The notes under the pieces were generated by a model. That model did not search any database. It was not told the origin of the DNA and worked only from the letters and a program-made list of their open reading frames with translations. Shown here one piece after another: positions 32,341-43,342 of a stretch of DNA of 64,000 bases. Within the stretch, counting starts at the first letter, position 1, and each line of letters starts with the position of its first letter. Both the position numbers and the translations under genes were made by a program. The DNA is from Paraburkholderia fungorum (GTDB taxonomy: Bacteria; Pseudomonadota; Gammaproteobacteria; Burkholderiales; Burkholderiaceae): contig NZ_CADFGE010000001.1 of the NCBI RefSeq assembly GCF_902833645.1, positions 62,001-126,000 on the forward strand, written 5' to 3'.

Positions 32341-34731
32341 TCAATTCCCTTCGAGGAACGACTTCAGCTTGTCCGAGCGGCTCGGGTGACGCAATTTGCG
32401 CAGGGCCTTCGCCTCGATCTGACGGATCCGTTCACGCGTCACGTCGAACTGCTTACCGACTTCTTCGAGTGTGTGATCGGTGCTCATCTCAATACCGAAA
32501 CGCATGCGCAACACCTTGGCTTCACGCGGCGTCAGCGAGTCGAGCACGTCCTTCACGACATCGCGCATGCTGGCATGCAACGCGGCGTCGGCCGGTGCGA
32601 CCGTGTTCGTATCTTCGATGAAGTCGCCCAGATGCGAATCGTCGTCGTCACCGATCGGCGTTTCCATGGAGATCGGTTCCTTCGCGATCTTCATGATCTT
32701 GCGGATCTTGTCTTCCGGCATTTCCATCTTTTCAGCCAGCGTTGCCGGATCCGGCTCGAGACCGGTTTCCTGCAAGATCTGACGCGAGATGCGGTTCATC
32801 TTGTTGATCGTTTCGATCATGTGAACCGGAATCCGGATCGTGCGCGCCTGGTCAGCGATCGAACGCGTAATGGCCTGACGGATCCACCACGTTGCATACG
32901 TGGAGAACTTGTAGCCGCGACGATATTCGAACTTGTCCACCGCCTTCATCAGGCCAATGTTGCCTTCCTGAATCAGGTCGAGGAACTGCAAACCACGGTT
33001 CGTGTACTTCTTCGCGATCGAGATCACGAGACGCAAGTTCGCCTCGGTCATTTCGCGCTTCGCCTGACGCGCCTTAAGCTCACCCGCCGCCATCTGACGG
33101 TTGGTTTCCTTCAGGTCCTTCAGCGGCAGCACGACACGCGCCTGCAAATCGAGCAGACGTTGCTGCTGTTCGCGAATGGCCGGAATGTTACGCGTAAGGA
33201 TCGCGCTATACGCGTGACCTTCGCCGACGATCTTGTCGGCCCATTCGAGATCCGTTTCGCTGCCCGGGAAACGCGCGATGAATTCCGCACGCGGCATGCC
33301 GCACTTGTCGACCACCGTATGCAGAATCTGACGCTCGACCTGACGCACTTCATCTACCTGCGCGCGCAAGGTGTCGCACAGACGCTCGACGGTGCGCGCG
33401 GTAAAGCGGATCGTCATCAGTTCGTTCTGGATCGTTTCCTGAGCCTTCAGATACGACTTGGACTTGTAGCCTTCCTTCTCGAACGCGCGACGCATCTTGT
33501 CGAACCATTCGCTGATGAGAGCGAACTTCTCGAGGGACGCACGCTTGAGCGCTTCCATTTGCGCCGCGTTGGCGGTGGCTTGCGCCGCGCCGTCGTCTTC
33601 TTCCTCGTCGTCCGACTCTTCTTCCTCTTCTTCCTCGTCTTCGTTCTCGATCGCTTCCGCTTCCTGCACCGAGAAGCCGTCAGCATCTTCCGCGTTGGCG
33701 TCGATCAGGCCGTCGACCAGTTCGTCGATGCGGATTTCCTCATTCGCGACGCGCTCAGCCATCGCCAGAATGTCGGCGATGGTGGTCGGGCACGCGGAGA
33801 TCGCCATCACCATGTGCTTGAGACCGTCTTCGATCCGCTTGGCGATTTCAATTTCGCCTTCGCGCGTGAGCAGCTCGACCGTACCCATCTCGCGCATGTA
33901 CATGCGGACCGGGTCCGTTGTACGGCCGAATTCGGAGTCGACCGTGGAGAGCGCGACTTCCGCTTCCTCTTCCACTTCGTCGTCTGACGAAGCGGCGGGC
34001 GCGTTGTCGTTCAACAGCAGCGTTTCAGCATCCGGCGCCTGCTCGTACACGGCCACGCCCATGTCGTTGAACGTGCTGATGATGCCTTCGATCGCCTCGG
34101 TCTCGGTGAAGTTGTCCGGCAGGTGGTCGTTGATTTCCGCGTACGTGAGGAAGCCGCGCTCCTTGCCGAGCTTGATCAGCGCGCGCAGTTTGGAGCGGCG
34201 CTCTTCGAGTTCCTCGACGGTGCCCGGCTGCGATGACGCGAACGCGTCTTTCAGCAGTGCTTTTTCCTTTGCGCGACGATCGCGAGCCTTGACCTTCTCC
34301 ACCTTGCCGGGAACGGCCGCAGGAGTTTCTTCGCTTTGGGTTGCGTCGTCATCGACGGGTGTTTCGTTCAGCTTTTTCGTCATGGAGTTCGTCGTACCGG
34401 CTGTAGTCTCGACTCGCGGCTGTTGGACAACAGCCGGTTGAACCGTGGATACTGGAATTTCGCGCTCTACCGCATCGTCCTGCGCGGCAGGCGCTTCCCT
34501 TGCGCTTCTGACACCCGGCCGTTTTGCGGCCGGTAGTGGTACAGCTTTCGCCGCCCTGACCGGTTCCGCGCGCGCAGCGGAACTGGTCGAGGATTTCTTC
34601 CCGGCAGCAGGTGTGACGCTTGCGGCAGACGTTTTTTTAGGGGAAGAAGCTAACTTGGCCTCAGTGACCTTTCTGGTCGACTCGTTCGAGCCCGTGCCTG
34701 TTGCTTTTTTTCCGCCTGGTGTCTTTGCCAT
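32341..34731 (-). CDS. rpoD: Primary sigma factor (sigma-70)
   Basis: A 796-residue housekeeping sigma factor. After a long Lys/Ala/Pro-rich N-terminus come region 1.1, region 1.2 ([20 protein letters not shown]), a strongly acidic insert in the non-conserved region (a run of Glu/Asp near residue 375), region 2 ([20 protein letters not shown]), region 3, and region 4.2 ([20 protein letters not shown]). Upstream on the same strand are dnaG, yqeY and rpsU, the classical macromolecular-synthesis cluster. A separate extended -10 element lies in the dnaG-rpoD gap. The extended basic N-terminal tail is common in Burkholderiales. Confidence 0.97.
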   Translation of the reverse strand: MAKTPGGKKATGTGSNESTRKVTEAKLASSPKKTSAASVTPAAGKKSSTSSAARAEPVRAAKAVPLPAAKRPGVRSAREAPAAQDDAVEREIPVSTVQPAVVQQPRVETTAGTTNSMTKKLNETPVDDDATQSEETPAAVPGKVEKVKARDRRAKEKALLKDAFASSQPGTVEELEERRSKLRALIKLGKERGFLTYAEINDHLPDNFTETEAIEGIISTFNDMGVAVYEQAPDAETLLLNDNAPAASSDDEVEEEAEVALSTVDSEFGRTTDPVRMYMREMGTVELLTREGEIEIAKRIEDGLKHMVMAISACPTTIADILAMAERVANEEIRIDELVDGLIDANAEDADGFSVQEAEAIENEDEEEEEEESDDEEEDDGAAQATANAAQMEALKRASLEKFALISEWFDKMRRAFEKEGYKSKSYLKAQETIQNELMTIRFTARTVERLCDTLRAQVDEVRQVERQILHTVVDKCGMPRAEFIARFPGSETDLEWADKIVGEGHAYSAILTRNIPAIREQQQRLLDLQARVVLPLKDLKETNRQMAAGELKARQAKREMTEANLRLVISIAKKYTNRGLQFLDLIQEGNIGLMKAVDKFEYRRGYKFSTYATWWIRQAITRSIADQARTIRIPVHMIETINKMNRISRQILQETGLEPDPATLAEKMEMPEDKIRKIMKIAKEPISMETPIGDDDDSHLGDFIEDTNTVAPADAALHASMRDVVKDVLDSLTPREAKVLRMRFGIEMSTDHTLEEVGKQFDVTRERIRQIEAKALRKLRHPSRSDKLKSFLEGN

Positions 34732-34794
34732 CGCAATCGCCTTTTCGCCTTTGCCAGGAAAACCATTGAAAAAACAAACCGCTAGAAACCTTTT

Positions 34795-34803
34795 ATTATA
34801 CCA
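34795..34803 (-). promoter_or_regulatory. Internal extended -10 promoter of rpoD
   Basis: On the minus strand TGGTATAAT is a perfect extended -10 (TG-N-TATAAT). It sits just after the dnaG stop and 64 bp upstream of the rpoD start. No good -35 is visible, as usual for extended -10 promoters. It would let rpoD be expressed apart from the rest of the cluster. Confidence 0.6.
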
Positions 34804-34824
34804 CCCGGCCTTCTGCCACCTCGC

Positions 34825-36702
34825 TTACAGCCCCAGCTGGCGCTTCATCTCAGCCCGTTTCTGATTCAACCCCGTCAGCTCCGCAAACTCCTCCGGCGTG
34901 TGCCGGGATTGCCGCGAAAGCTGCTCGAGGCGATCGCAGTAAGCGTCGTACCGCATCTTCAGAATCGCCGCTTTCAGTTCCTCTCCGACGATCCGTTCCT
35001 GCTCGCGCCGTTCCTCGATGACGGTCGCATCCTCCGGGTCCTTCAGCAGCAAATCCCGGACGTTTTCATCATAGTCTAGAATTTTGCGAAAGATTTCCTC
35101 GAAAGTTGGGGCATTTGCGCCGTTTCGCAATAGGTCGGACAGCAACTGAAACTCCGCCGAATCGCCCAGTGCGCGGGCATGCGTCGTCACCTCTTCGAAC
35201 AGTTCGCCATGCCGCGTGACGCTCAGGAGCGCCTGCTCGGCCTCCTCGTCGAGTACCGCGACCGTGCGCGGATACATCACCAGATTGCGCAGCGTCTTTT
35301 CTTCGATCCCGGTCACACTGCGCCGGTCTTTGCGGGCCGGCGCCGATCGGGCGGCCGCCGCGATCCGGGCGTCGACCTCGCATAAGGCGGCTACTTCCTC
35401 GAACGGCACGTCCAGCCGGTCGGCGAACATATGCATAATCTGCGCGCGCAGCGCATTCGCCGGCAGTTGCTGGAGCAACGGTTTCGCGTCGAACAGCGCG
35501 CGGGCGCGGCCTTCCGGCTGGTCCAGCTCCTTGCCGGTCAGCACTTCGTTCAGCATGAACTGCGACAGCGGCATGGCGCGCTCGACCTGCTCGGCGAACG
35601 CTGCGGTGCCGAATTCGCGCACATAGCTGTCCGGATCGTGCTCGGACGGCAAAAACAGGAACCGGATGGTCCGGTTGTCCGCCGCGTGCGGCAGGCAGGC
35701 ATCCAACGCCCGGCGCGCGGCGCGGCGCCCGGCCGAATCGCCGTCGAAACTGAAAATGACCGTGTCGGTCTGGCGCATCAGTTTCTGCACATGAATCGGC
35801 GTGCAAGCCGTGCCGAGCGTGGCTACCGCGTTCTGGAACCCCAATTGGGCCAGCGCGACCACGTCCATATAGCCTTCGACCACCAGCACGTAACCCTGTT
35901 CACGAATCGCCAGACGTGCCTCGAACAGCCCATACAACTCGCTGCCTTTGTTAAATAGAGGCGTTTCGGGCGAATTCAAATACTTCGGCTCGCCGCCGTC
36001 CAGCACGCGCCCGCCAAAGCCGATTACCTGCCCTTTCACGTTGCGTATCGGGAACATGATCCGCTCGCGAAAGCGGTCATACCGGCGGTTCTGGCCTTGT
36101 GCATCCGACTTTTCGCTGACGATTACAAGACCCGATTCGACCAGTGAATCGTCCCGATAGTTGGGGAACGCGGGTTCGAGGTTCTGCCAGCCGTCCGGTG
36201 CATAGCCGAGGCCGAAGCGGGCGGCGATTTCGCCGGTCAGGCCACGTTTCTTCAGATACTGGATCGCGTTCGGCGCGCTGCGCAACTGCTTGCGGTAGAA
36301 GTCGCAGGCGGTCTGCATGACATCGGACAGCGCCGTGGTGACGGCCTTGGATGCGCCGGGCGCATACCCGCCGGAACCGCCAGCGCCCCCACCGCCATAG
36401 CCCGGCGACGGTTCGTTCGGCACGGTCAAGCCGACCGATTGCGCGAGTTCGTTGACCGCCTCCGGGAAGGTGGAACCGACGTGCTCCATCAGGAAACCGA
36501 TCGCCGTACCATGCGCGCCGCAACCGAAGCAGTGATAGAACTGCTTAGTCGGACTAACCGTAAACGAGGGGCTTTTCTCGTTGTGAAACGGACATAGCCC
36601 CATGAAGTTCGCGCCGCCCTTTTTCAACTGCACGTACCGGCCGACCACGTCGACAATATCGACGCGGTTAAGCAGGTCCTGCAGGAATGACGGTGGAATC
36701 AC
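34825..36702 (-). CDS. dnaG: DNA primase
   Basis: A 625-residue primase with the CHC2 zinc-binding domain (C37, H40, C58, C61 in GLCPFHNEKS and FYHCFGCGAHG) and the catalytic core with its TOPRIM domain (VLVVEGYMDVVALAQ, then SFDGDSAGRRAARRA). A C-terminal DnaB-interacting domain follows. It makes RNA primers for replication. A glycine-rich insertion (PGYGGGGAGGSGGYAP, about residues 99-114) links the zinc domain to the core. It lies between yqeY and rpoD on the same strand. Confidence 0.97.
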   Translation of the reverse strand: MIPPSFLQDLLNRVDIVDVVGRYVQLKKGGANFMGLCPFHNEKSPSFTVSPTKQFYHCFGCGAHGTAIGFLMEHVGSTFPEAVNELAQSVGLTVPNEPSPGYGGGGAGGSGGYAPGASKAVTTALSDVMQTACDFYRKQLRSAPNAIQYLKKRGLTGEIAARFGLGYAPDGWQNLEPAFPNYRDDSLVESGLVIVSEKSDAQGQNRRYDRFRERIMFPIRNVKGQVIGFGGRVLDGGEPKYLNSPETPLFNKGSELYGLFEARLAIREQGYVLVVEGYMDVVALAQLGFQNAVATLGTACTPIHVQKLMRQTDTVIFSFDGDSAGRRAARRALDACLPHAADNRTIRFLFLPSEHDPDSYVREFGTAAFAEQVERAMPLSQFMLNEVLTGKELDQPEGRARALFDAKPLLQQLPANALRAQIMHMFADRLDVPFEEVAALCEVDARIAAAARSAPARKDRRSVTGIEEKTLRNLVMYPRTVAVLDEEAEQALLSVTRHGELFEEVTTHARALGDSAEFQLLSDLLRNGANAPTFEEIFRKILDYDENVRDLLLKDPEDATVIEERREQERIVGEELKAAILKMRYDAYCDRLEQLSRQSRHTPEEFAELTGLNQKRAEMKRQLGL

Positions 36703-36780
36703 AGTGAATGACGCTACCTAAAAAGCTCAAGGCTGCGCGTGCCGTCGAACAACGGCGCGTGCAGACCGGAAATACAGGAA

Positions 36781-37230
36781 TTACTTCGCGAGTGCGGCTT
36801 TGACTTGCGCCGAGACAGCGGTCATGTCGGCGCGGCCGGCCAGCTTCGGCTTGAGCACGCCCATCACCTTGCCCATGTCCTGCGGGCCGGCAGCGCCGGT
36901 TTGCGCGACCGCGGCCTGAACTTCGGCAACGATCTCCGCTTCGGACATCTGCGCCGGCATATAGGCGGACAGGATGGCCAGTTCGGCCTTTTCCTTGTCG
37001 GCGAGATCCGTGCGGCCGGCGGCTTCGAACTGGCTGATCGAGTCTTTGCGCTGCTTGATCATCTTGTCGATGACGGCGGTGATCGCCGCGTCGTCAAGGG
37101 TGACGCGTTCGTCGACTTCGCGCTGCTTGACCGCCGCGAGCAGCAAGCGGATCGTGCCGAGACGCTCGGTCTCGCGCGCCCGCATGGCAGCTTTCATATC
37201 GTCGTTGATCTGGTCCTTGAGACTCATCAC
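36781..37230 (-). CDS. yqeY: GatB/YqeY domain protein
   Basis: A 149-residue YqeY-family protein: KDQINDDMKAAMRARETERL at the start, then ILSAYMPAQMSEAEI, and the end matches the GatB C-terminal-type tRNA-binding helical domain (DMGKVMGVLKPKLAGRADM). Such proteins are thought to bind tRNA or aid amidotransferase-like functions, but the actual role is unclear. It sits between rpsU and dnaG, the common place for it in beta-proteobacteria. Confidence 0.92.
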   Translation of the reverse strand: MMSLKDQINDDMKAAMRARETERLGTIRLLLAAVKQREVDERVTLDDAAITAVIDKMIKQRKDSISQFEAAGRTDLADKEKAELAILSAYMPAQMSEAEIVAEVQAAVAQTGAAGPQDMGKVMGVLKPKLAGRADMTAVSAQVKAALAK

Positions 37231-37475
37231 TCACCTGAATGCGTTGAAAATTTAAAAACCGGCCGGCTAGCCCCAACCTGCCCCGCATCGACACGCCGTA
37301 TCCAACACAAACGCCCGCTTGGGACAGCTTCCTCAAGCGGGTTGGCGCGATTTTGCGTAGTGGATGCGACCCTGCCGGCTGGCCCGAAGGGCCGTGTTTT
37401 CCGCGACGGCACCTGCTGTGCCGCCACCGTTGGATGTCGCCGCTCCGTTCGACAGGAACCGCGGCAACGCCAGAA

Positions 37476-37688
37476 TCAGTAGAACTTCTTTGGCAGCATC
37501 TGGCCCCGCAGACGCTTGAAATGACGCTTAACCGCAGCCGCCTTCTTGCGCTTGCGCTCGGCCGTAGGCTTTTCGTAAAACTCACGGGCGCGAAGTTCCG
37601 TTAGCAACCCGTTTTTTTCCATCGTGCGCTTGAAGCGGCGCATGGCAACTTCAAAGGGCTCGTTGTCTTTTACGCGGATGGTCGTCAT
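37476..37688 (-). CDS. rpsU: 30S ribosomal protein S21
   Basis: A 70-residue basic protein with the S21 signature: [20 protein letters not shown] at the N-terminus, then [20 protein letters not shown], and a lysine/arginine-rich tail. S21 joins the small subunit late and helps base-pairing of the ribosome site with 16S rRNA. It is the first gene of the rpsU-yqeY-dnaG-rpoD cluster. A TATACT -10 lies on the minus strand at 37726-37721. Confidence 0.97.
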   Translation of the reverse strand: MTTIRVKDNEPFEVAMRRFKRTMEKNGLLTELRAREFYEKPTAERKRKKAAAVKRHFKRLRGQMLPKKFY

Positions 37689-37720
37689 TTTTCAATAACG
37701 GAACTTTGTAAAGGTTCAGG

Positions 37721-37726
37721 AGTATA
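37721..37726 (-). promoter_or_regulatory. Probable -10 of the rpsU promoter
   Basis: TATACT on the minus strand, about 33 bp before the rpsU ATG. The -35 region is weak (TTAGCT at 17 bp spacing). It is listed because it would head the whole macromolecular-synthesis cluster. Confidence 0.45.
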
Positions 37727-37756
37727 GCAGAGCTTTCTCACAAAGCTAATGCGCCG

Positions 37757-38974
37757 TCAAGCCCCCAGAACGTACTCCGCGGCCGCCTGGCCGGCCGCCA
37801 CGCCGGAGGCCCACGCCCATTGGAAGTTGTAGCCGCCGAGCCAGCCGGTCACGTCGACCGCCTCGCCGATGAAGTACAAACCCGGCGTGCGGGCGCTCAT
37901 CATCGTCGCCGACGACAGGTCGCGCGTGTCGATCCCGCCGCGCGTGACTTCGGCCTTGCGATAGCCTTCGGTGCCATTCGGGGTGAGCGTCCAGCGCGAC
38001 AAGGCCTCACCGACGCGGCGCAGGGTCTTGTCCGGCAGGTCCGCCACACGCGCTTCGGCAGGAATCTGGTGGGTTTCGAGCCAGACGTGGGCAAGCCGTT
38101 GCGGCACCCATTCCGAGAGCAGATTGGCGATCTGGCGCTTCGTGCCGGTTTTGGCTTCCAGCAACGCGGTCGTCGCGTCCTGCTCGGGCAGCAGATTGAT
38201 GTGAATCGGCTCGCCGGGCTGCCAGTAGCTCGAAATCTGCAGAACGCCCGGACCCGACAGTCCGCGGTGGGTGAGCAGCAGGTCTTCGTTGAATTCCGCG
38301 CCGGTCTTCTTATTGCCGGTCGCCAGTTGCACCTCGAGCGACACGCCGGAAAGCGCCGCGAACGGCTCCCAGTCGGCTGGTGCGAAGGTCAGCGGGACCA
38401 GCGCGGGGCGGGTGTCGATCAGCTTGTGGCCGAATTGCTTGGCAACGCGGTAGGCAAAATCCGTGGCGCCGATCTTGGGAATCGACAGGCCGCCGGTCGC
38501 CACCACGAGCGCGCGGGCCGTGATCGGACCCGAGTGGGTATCCAGCGTGAAGCGCCCTTCGGCGTCATGCCGCACCTGCTCGACCGCGAGCGGCGTGCGC
38601 CACGCAATGCGGCCCGCGTCGCACTCGCTCTTCAGGACGTTGATAACCGCGTCGCTCGACTGATCGCAGAACAACTGCCCCTTATGTTTCTCGTGCCATG
38701 TCACGTGATGGCGTTTGAGGAGCGCCATGAAGTCGCGCGGCGTGTAGCGCGCCAGCGCCGAGCGGCAGAAATGGGGGTTGGCCGACAGGTAATTGGCCGG
38801 TCCGGCGTACAGATTCGTGAAGTTGCACCGGCCGCCGCCGGAAATGCGGATTTTCTCCGCGAGGCGCTGCGAGTGGTCGATCAGCACCACGCGCCGGCCG
38901 AGTTGCCCGGCCACGGCCGCGCACATCATGCCGGCCGCGCCCGCGCCGATCACTGCGATATCGAAGGATTCCAT
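37757..38974 (-). CDS. HI0933/BaiN-family FAD-dependent flavoprotein
   Basis: A 405-residue flavoprotein. The N-terminal dinucleotide-binding motif is [20 protein letters not shown], followed by [13 protein letters not shown], a hallmark of the HI0933 (TIGR00275) family, and a second FAD contact near the C-terminus ([20 protein letters not shown]). Family members include BaiN-type reductases, but the function of most is unknown. It diverges from tsaD across 120 bp. Confidence 0.88.
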   Translation of the reverse strand: MESFDIAVIGAGAAGMMCAAVAGQLGRRVVLIDHSQRLAEKIRISGGGRCNFTNLYAGPANYLSANPHFCRSALARYTPRDFMALLKRHHVTWHEKHKGQLFCDQSSDAVINVLKSECDAGRIAWRTPLAVEQVRHDAEGRFTLDTHSGPITARALVVATGGLSIPKIGATDFAYRVAKQFGHKLIDTRPALVPLTFAPADWEPFAALSGVSLEVQLATGNKKTGAEFNEDLLLTHRGLSGPGVLQISSYWQPGEPIHINLLPEQDATTALLEAKTGTKRQIANLLSEWVPQRLAHVWLETHQIPAEARVADLPDKTLRRVGEALSRWTLTPNGTEGYRKAEVTRGGIDTRDLSSATMMSARTPGLYFIGEAVDVTGWLGGYNFQWAWASGVAAGQAAAEYVLGA

Positions 38975-39020
38975 GGGGCCGCATTGTACCCGCGCGTCTG
39001 CGGCCCCTCGCCCGCGCTGC

Positions 39021-39026
39021 TATACT
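39021..39026 (+). promoter_or_regulatory. Probable -10 of the tsaD promoter
   Basis: TATACT lies about 70 bp upstream of the tsaD ATG in the divergent gap with the flavoprotein gene. The -35 region is GC-rich and not clear. Confidence 0.4.
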
Positions 39027-39095
39027 TTCAGGCTTGCCTTTTCATATTTGGACGCCGGGTTGGTTCACTCGCGCGCCCGCTCAAACCCACCCAAC

Positions 39096-40124
39096 ATGCT
39101 CGTTCTCGGCATCGAAAGCTCCTGCGACGAAACCGGTCTCGCGCTCTACGACACAGAGCGCGGGCTGCTCGCGCACGCGCTGCACTCGCAAATTGCGATG
39201 CACCGGGAGTATGGCGGCGTGGTCCCGGAGCTGGCCTCGCGCGACCACATCCGGCGCGCGCTGCCGCTGCTCGAAGAGGTGATGGAAGGCGCCGGCGCGG
39301 TACGCGGCGACATCGACGCAATCGCCTATACGCAGGGGCCCGGCCTCGCGGGCGCATTGCTGGTCGGCGCGAGCGTCGCCAATTCGCTGGCCATGGCCTG
39401 GGACAAGCCGACCATCGGCATCCACCATCTCGAAGGGCATTTGCTGTCGCCCCTGCTGGTGGACGAGCCGCCGCCGTTTCCGTTCGTCGCGCTGCTGGTG
39501 TCGGGCGGCCATACGCAATTGATGCGCGTGACGGACATAGGCGTCTACGAAACACTCGGCGAAACGCTGGACGACGCCGCCGGCGAAGCCTTCGACAAAA
39601 CCGCCAAACTGCTGGGTCTCGGCTATCCGGGCGGCCCGGAAGTATCGCGAATGGCTGAATTCGGCACACCCGGCGCAGTCGTGCTGCCGCGCCCGATGCT
39701 GCATTCCGGCGACCTCGATTTCAGCTTTAGCGGGCTGAAAACCGCCGTCCTCACGCACGCCAAGAAGCTCGGCGGCGCGAATATCTGCGAGCAGGCAAAG
39801 GCCGATCTGGCCCGCGGTTTCGTCGACGCGGCCGTGGAAGTGCTGGCGGCGAAATCGCTGGCCGCGCTCAAACGGACCAAGCTCAATCGGCTGGTGGTGG
39901 CAGGCGGTGTCGGCGCGAACCGGCAGCTGCGCGAAGCCCTTTCCGCCGCGGCGAAGAAACGCAATTTCTTTGTGCACTACCCGGATTTGTCGCTGTGCAC
40001 GGACAACGGCGCGATGATCGCGCTGGCAGGCGCATTGCGATTGCAGCGCTGGCCCGATCAATCGGCTAAAGACTACGCGTTCACCGTGAAGCCGCGTTGG
40101 GATCTGACCTCACTCGCACGCTGA
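39096..40124 (+). CDS. tsaD: tRNA threonylcarbamoyladenosine synthase catalytic subunit
   Basis: A 342-residue TsaD/Kae1 protein. [16 protein letters not shown] opens the ASKHA fold, H111 and H115 (HHLEGH) bind the metal, and the nucleotide loop is LVSGGHTQL. With TsaB, TsaE and TsaC-type proteins it puts t6A at position 37 of ANN-decoding tRNAs, including the split tRNA-Ile in this window. The true start is the ATG at 39096, since the family begins [13 protein letters not shown]. It is followed by a good terminator. Confidence 0.97.
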   Translation: MLVLGIESSCDETGLALYDTERGLLAHALHSQIAMHREYGGVVPELASRDHIRRALPLLEEVMEGAGAVRGDIDAIAYTQGPGLAGALLVGASVANSLAMAWDKPTIGIHHLEGHLLSPLLVDEPPPFPFVALLVSGGHTQLMRVTDIGVYETLGETLDDAAGEAFDKTAKLLGLGYPGGPEVSRMAEFGTPGAVVLPRPMLHSGDLDFSFSGLKTAVLTHAKKLGGANICEQAKADLARGFVDAAVEVLAAKSLAALKRTKLNRLVVAGGVGANRQLREALSAAAKKRNFFVHYPDLSLCTDNGAMIALAGALRLQRWPDQSAKDYAFTVKPRWDLTSLAR

Positions 40125-40144
40125 ATACCGCGACCTGATGGCGT

Positions 40145-40173
40145 AAAAAAGCCGCTCTGTTGAGCGGCTTTTT
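40145..40173. terminator. Bidirectional terminator between tsaD and folE2
   Basis: GCCGCTC-TGTT-GAGCGGC, a 7-bp stem extended by A-T pairs, has six A before and five T after, so it can end both tsaD (plus) and folE2 (minus, ends 40203). Confidence 0.9.
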
Positions 40174-40202
40174 ATTTGAGCATTGGGTCGAGCCTGCGCA
40201 AA

Positions 40203-41009
40203 TCACGCTACCCGCTTATCCCGCTCGATCACGGCATACGCGCTGTGATTGTGAATCGATTCGAAGTTCTCAGCTTCGAGCACATACGCGACGATGCGCT
40301 CGTCCGCGTTCAGACGTTGCGCGACATCACGCACGAGGTCTTCGACGAACTTCGGATTTTCGTACGCACGCTCGGTGACGAACTTTTCGTCCGGACGCTT
40401 GAGCAAGCCCCACAGTTCGCACGAAGCTTCTTCTTCAGCGATGCGAACCAGTTCTTCCACGGCCACGTCGCCCGCCAACTCGGCATTGATCGTGACGTGC
40501 GAGCGCTGGTTGTGCGCGCCGTACTGCGAGATCTTCTTCGAGCACGGGCACAGACTCGTGACCGGCACCAATACTTTAAGGAACAGACGCGTTGCGCCGT
40601 TACGGGTCTCGCCCGTCAACGTCACTTCATAGTCGAGCAGACTTTGCACGCCCGACACCGGCGCGGTCTTGTTCACGAAGTACGGGAACGATACTTCGAT
40701 ACGCCCCGCCTCCGCCTCGAGCCTTTCGAGCATCGCGGCAAGCATGGTGCGGAACGTAGCAGCCTCGAGCGGAGCCTTGTTCTCTTCAAGCAGCGCGACG
40801 AAACGCGACATGTGCGTGCCCTTCTGATCGGCCGGCAGATGCACGTCGAGATTCCACGTGCCGACCGAGGGCTGTACTTCGCCGCCTTGCGTGCGCACCG
40901 TCAATGGATGACGCACTGCCTTGACGCCGACTCGTTGAATCGGAATCTGACGCGTATCGGGCGTGCTTTGCACGTCGGGCATCACAAAGGCGGGGTTCAT
41001 CTGGTTCAT
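40203..41009 (-). CDS. folE2: GTP cyclohydrolase FolE2
   Basis: A 268-residue type IB GTP cyclohydrolase. The COG1469 signature is [10 protein letters not shown] (C154 and C156), followed by [12 protein letters not shown]. It makes 7,8-dihydroneopterin triphosphate from GTP for folate synthesis and, unlike FolE, does not need zinc. In many bacteria folE2 is a zinc-starvation back-up; I see no clear Zur box upstream. An AAAGGAC ribosome site precedes the start. Confidence 0.95.
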   Translation of the reverse strand: MNQMNPAFVMPDVQSTPDTRQIPIQRVGVKAVRHPLTVRTQGGEVQPSVGTWNLDVHLPADQKGTHMSRFVALLEENKAPLEAATFRTMLAAMLERLEAEAGRIEVSFPYFVNKTAPVSGVQSLLDYEVTLTGETRNGATRLFLKVLVPVTSLCPCSKKISQYGAHNQRSHVTINAELAGDVAVEELVRIAEEEASCELWGLLKRPDEKFVTERAYENPKFVEDLVRDVAQRLNADERIVAYVLEAENFESIHNHSAYAVIERDKRVA

Positions 41010-41349
41010 ATTCTTGTCCTTTCAAGAAAACGCCGGGCCATCCCAAGTTTCCGCTCCGAGGAAAGTCCCCAAGGAAGATTAGCGGATTGCCCCATTAGGG
41101 GTTGTCGCGAAGCGACAGATTTGGGTGCCTTCAGCGACCCTGCAAGTCAGGCCGCACAATGGCGAACGCCGGCCCCTGCCGGCGTTGAATGATGGACCCG
41201 AAGGTCCATCGACTCATGTGGAGATTGCTATGGCCGCCATAGCCGCAGCATTGCACACGGCGGGGCGGCTGAATGACTCAGGCAATCGACGACACAGTTA
41301 AGTAACGCAACTCGGTGACCTAACTAAGCAACTTCACTAAGCGCCGCAG
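41010..41349. other. Spacer between folE2 and dxs
   Basis: About 340 bp with no gene. It holds the folE2 promoter region, with TAATCT as a possible -10 on the minus strand. Several hairpins are present: GTCGC-GAA-GCGAC near 41104, AACGCCGGC-CCCT-GCCGGCGTT near 41166, and ATGGACC-CGAA-GGTCCAT near 41192. Next to the dxs stop is a set of short degenerate repeats of the GTTGCTTA type (41299-41360). The two last hairpins may end dxs transcription. Confidence 0.45.
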
Positions 41350-43257
41350 TTAAGCAACCCGCTTCACCGAGGACTGACCGGCGACCGCGCCGCTGGAAAG
41401 AAAGCGTTCGCGAATCGACTTTGCGATGCCCGTAGCGTCGAGACCGCACGCGGCGAGCAGTTTGGCTGGATCTCCATGATCGATGAAGCGATCCGGAAGG
41501 CCCAATTGTAGTACGGGTCGCATAACCCCACTCTCAAGCAGGGCTTCGACGCAGGCAGAGCCCGCGCCGCCCATCACGCAGCCTTCTTCGACCGTGACGA
41601 TGGCGTCGTGCGTTTCAGCCAGTTGGCGAACCAGCTCGGCGTCCAGCGGCTTCACGAAGCGCATGTTCGCCACCGTGGCGTCCAGTTGCTCAGCCGCCGC
41701 GAGCGAAGGTGCAACCATCGTGCCAAACGCCAGAATCGCGATCCGCTTGCCGGCCGGTTGCGACGTTTCGCGACGGATCTCGCCCTTGCCGAGCGGCAGC
41801 GCCGTCATCTGCTTGACGGTGGCCACGCCCGTGCCGGCGCCGCGCGGATAGCGCACTGCCGTCGGGTTCGGCTGCTGCAATGCCGTGTACAGCATCTGAC
41901 GGCATTCGTTTTCGTCCGATGCGGCCATCACCGTCATATTCGGGATGCAGCGCATGAACGCCAGATCGTAAGCGCCCGCGTGCGTCGCGCCGTCCGCGCC
42001 GACCAGACCCGCCCGGTCGATGGCGAACACCACCGGCAGGTTTTGCAACGCGACGTCGTGGATCAACTGATCGTAAGCACGTTGCAGGAAGGTCGAGTAG
42101 ATCGCGACCACTGGCTTCATGCCGTCCGCGGCCAGACCGCCGGCGAACGTCACCGCGTGCTGCTCGGCAATACCGACGTCGAAGTAGCGATCCGGGAAGC
42201 GCTTCTCGAACTCGACCATGCCCGAGCCCTCACGCATGGCCGGCGTGATGCCGACCACGCGCGCGTCCAGCTCGGCCGCATCGCACAGCCATTCGCCGAA
42301 CACCTGCGTATAGGTCTTCTTCGACGGCGTGGTGGCCGGCTTGATGCCTTCAGCCGGATTGAACTTGCCCGGACCGTGGTACAGCACCGGATCGGCTTCG
42401 GCCAGCTTGTAGCCCTGACCCTTTTTCGTTACGACGTGCAGGAATTGCGGACCGCGCAACTCCTTGATGTTCTGCAAAGTCGGGATCAGCGAATCGAGAT
42501 CGTGACCGTCGATCGGGCCGATGTAGTTGAAACCGAACTCTTCGAAGAGCGTGGCCGGCACGATCATGCCCTTCGCGTGCTCTTCGAGCTTGCGCGCGAG
42601 ATCGAGCATGGGCGGCGCGACACGCAGCACGCGTTCGACACCCGCACGCGCGGCGGCGTAGAAGCGGCCCGACATCAGGCGCGCCAGATGGCGATTCAGC
42701 GCGCCGACCGGCGGCGAAATCGACATGTCGTTGTCGTTCAGGATGACCAGCAGCGGCACGTCGTCTTCGACGCCGGCGTTGTTCATCGCCTCGAAAGCCA
42801 TGCCGGCCGTCATCGCGCCGTCGCCGATCACGGCGATGCCCATGCGGTTCTCGCCCTGCAGCTTGCTGGCAACGGCCATGCCGAGCGCGGCCGAAATCGA
42901 GGTGCTGGAGTGGGCGGTGCCGAAGGTGTCGTATTCCGACTCGTCGCGCTTCGGAAAGCCCGAGATGCCGCCGAGCTGGCGCAGCGTGTGCATCTGGTCG
43001 CGGCGGCCCGTGAGGATCTTGTGCGGGTAGGTCTGATGGCCGACGTCCCACACGATCCGGTCACGCGGCGTGTCGAACACATAGTGCAGAGCAATGGTCA
43101 ACTCGACCGTGCCGAGATTGGACGAAAGATGGCCGCCCGTCTGCGATACGCTGTCGAGCACAAAAGCACGCAACTCGTCGGCAAGCGGTTGCAATTGGCG
43201 GCGATCAAGGCGGCGCAAAGCTGCCGGGTCGTCGATGGTTTTCAGCAAGTCGTACAT
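41350..43257 (-). CDS. dxs: 1-deoxy-D-xylulose-5-phosphate synthase
   Basis: A 635-residue TPP enzyme condensing pyruvate and glyceraldehyde-3-phosphate, the first step of the MEP isoprenoid pathway. The TPP motif is [20 protein letters not shown], the transketolase-like segment is [12 protein letters not shown], and the pyrimidine-binding half has [17 protein letters not shown]. The start is the ATG at 43257 ([11 protein letters not shown]); a longer frame to 43302 is not family-like. It follows ispA on the same strand after 85 bp, so xseB-ispA-dxs form one operon. Confidence 0.97.
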   Translation of the reverse strand: MYDLLKTIDDPAALRRLDRRQLQPLADELRAFVLDSVSQTGGHLSSNLGTVELTIALHYVFDTPRDRIVWDVGHQTYPHKILTGRRDQMHTLRQLGGISGFPKRDESEYDTFGTAHSSTSISAALGMAVASKLQGENRMGIAVIGDGAMTAGMAFEAMNNAGVEDDVPLLVILNDNDMSISPPVGALNRHLARLMSGRFYAAARAGVERVLRVAPPMLDLARKLEEHAKGMIVPATLFEEFGFNYIGPIDGHDLDSLIPTLQNIKELRGPQFLHVVTKKGQGYKLAEADPVLYHGPGKFNPAEGIKPATTPSKKTYTQVFGEWLCDAAELDARVVGITPAMREGSGMVEFEKRFPDRYFDVGIAEQHAVTFAGGLAADGMKPVVAIYSTFLQRAYDQLIHDVALQNLPVVFAIDRAGLVGADGATHAGAYDLAFMRCIPNMTVMAASDENECRQMLYTALQQPNPTAVRYPRGAGTGVATVKQMTALPLGKGEIRRETSQPAGKRIAILAFGTMVAPSLAAAEQLDATVANMRFVKPLDAELVRQLAETHDAIVTVEEGCVMGGAGSACVEALLESGVMRPVLQLGLPDRFIDHGDPAKLLAACGLDATGIAKSIRERFLSSGAVAGQSSVKRVA

Positions 43258-43342
43258 CGTCGTTCCATTGTAGGAAAACTTACGCGCCCGCACTTCATAC
43301 ATGCACCTCGTAGCGAAGGTGCGCGGCGGCGGGCTTTCGCGT

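Noticed and set aside
32242..33987. A 581-residue plus-strand open frame over rpoD
   Set aside because: It is a high-GC antisense shadow of rpoD, with arginine/histidine-rich sequence and no domain.
37820..39658. Large plus-strand open frame opposite the HI0933-like gene
   Set aside because: Antisense shadow of the flavoprotein and out of frame with tsaD; the composition is typical of a GC-rich mirror frame.
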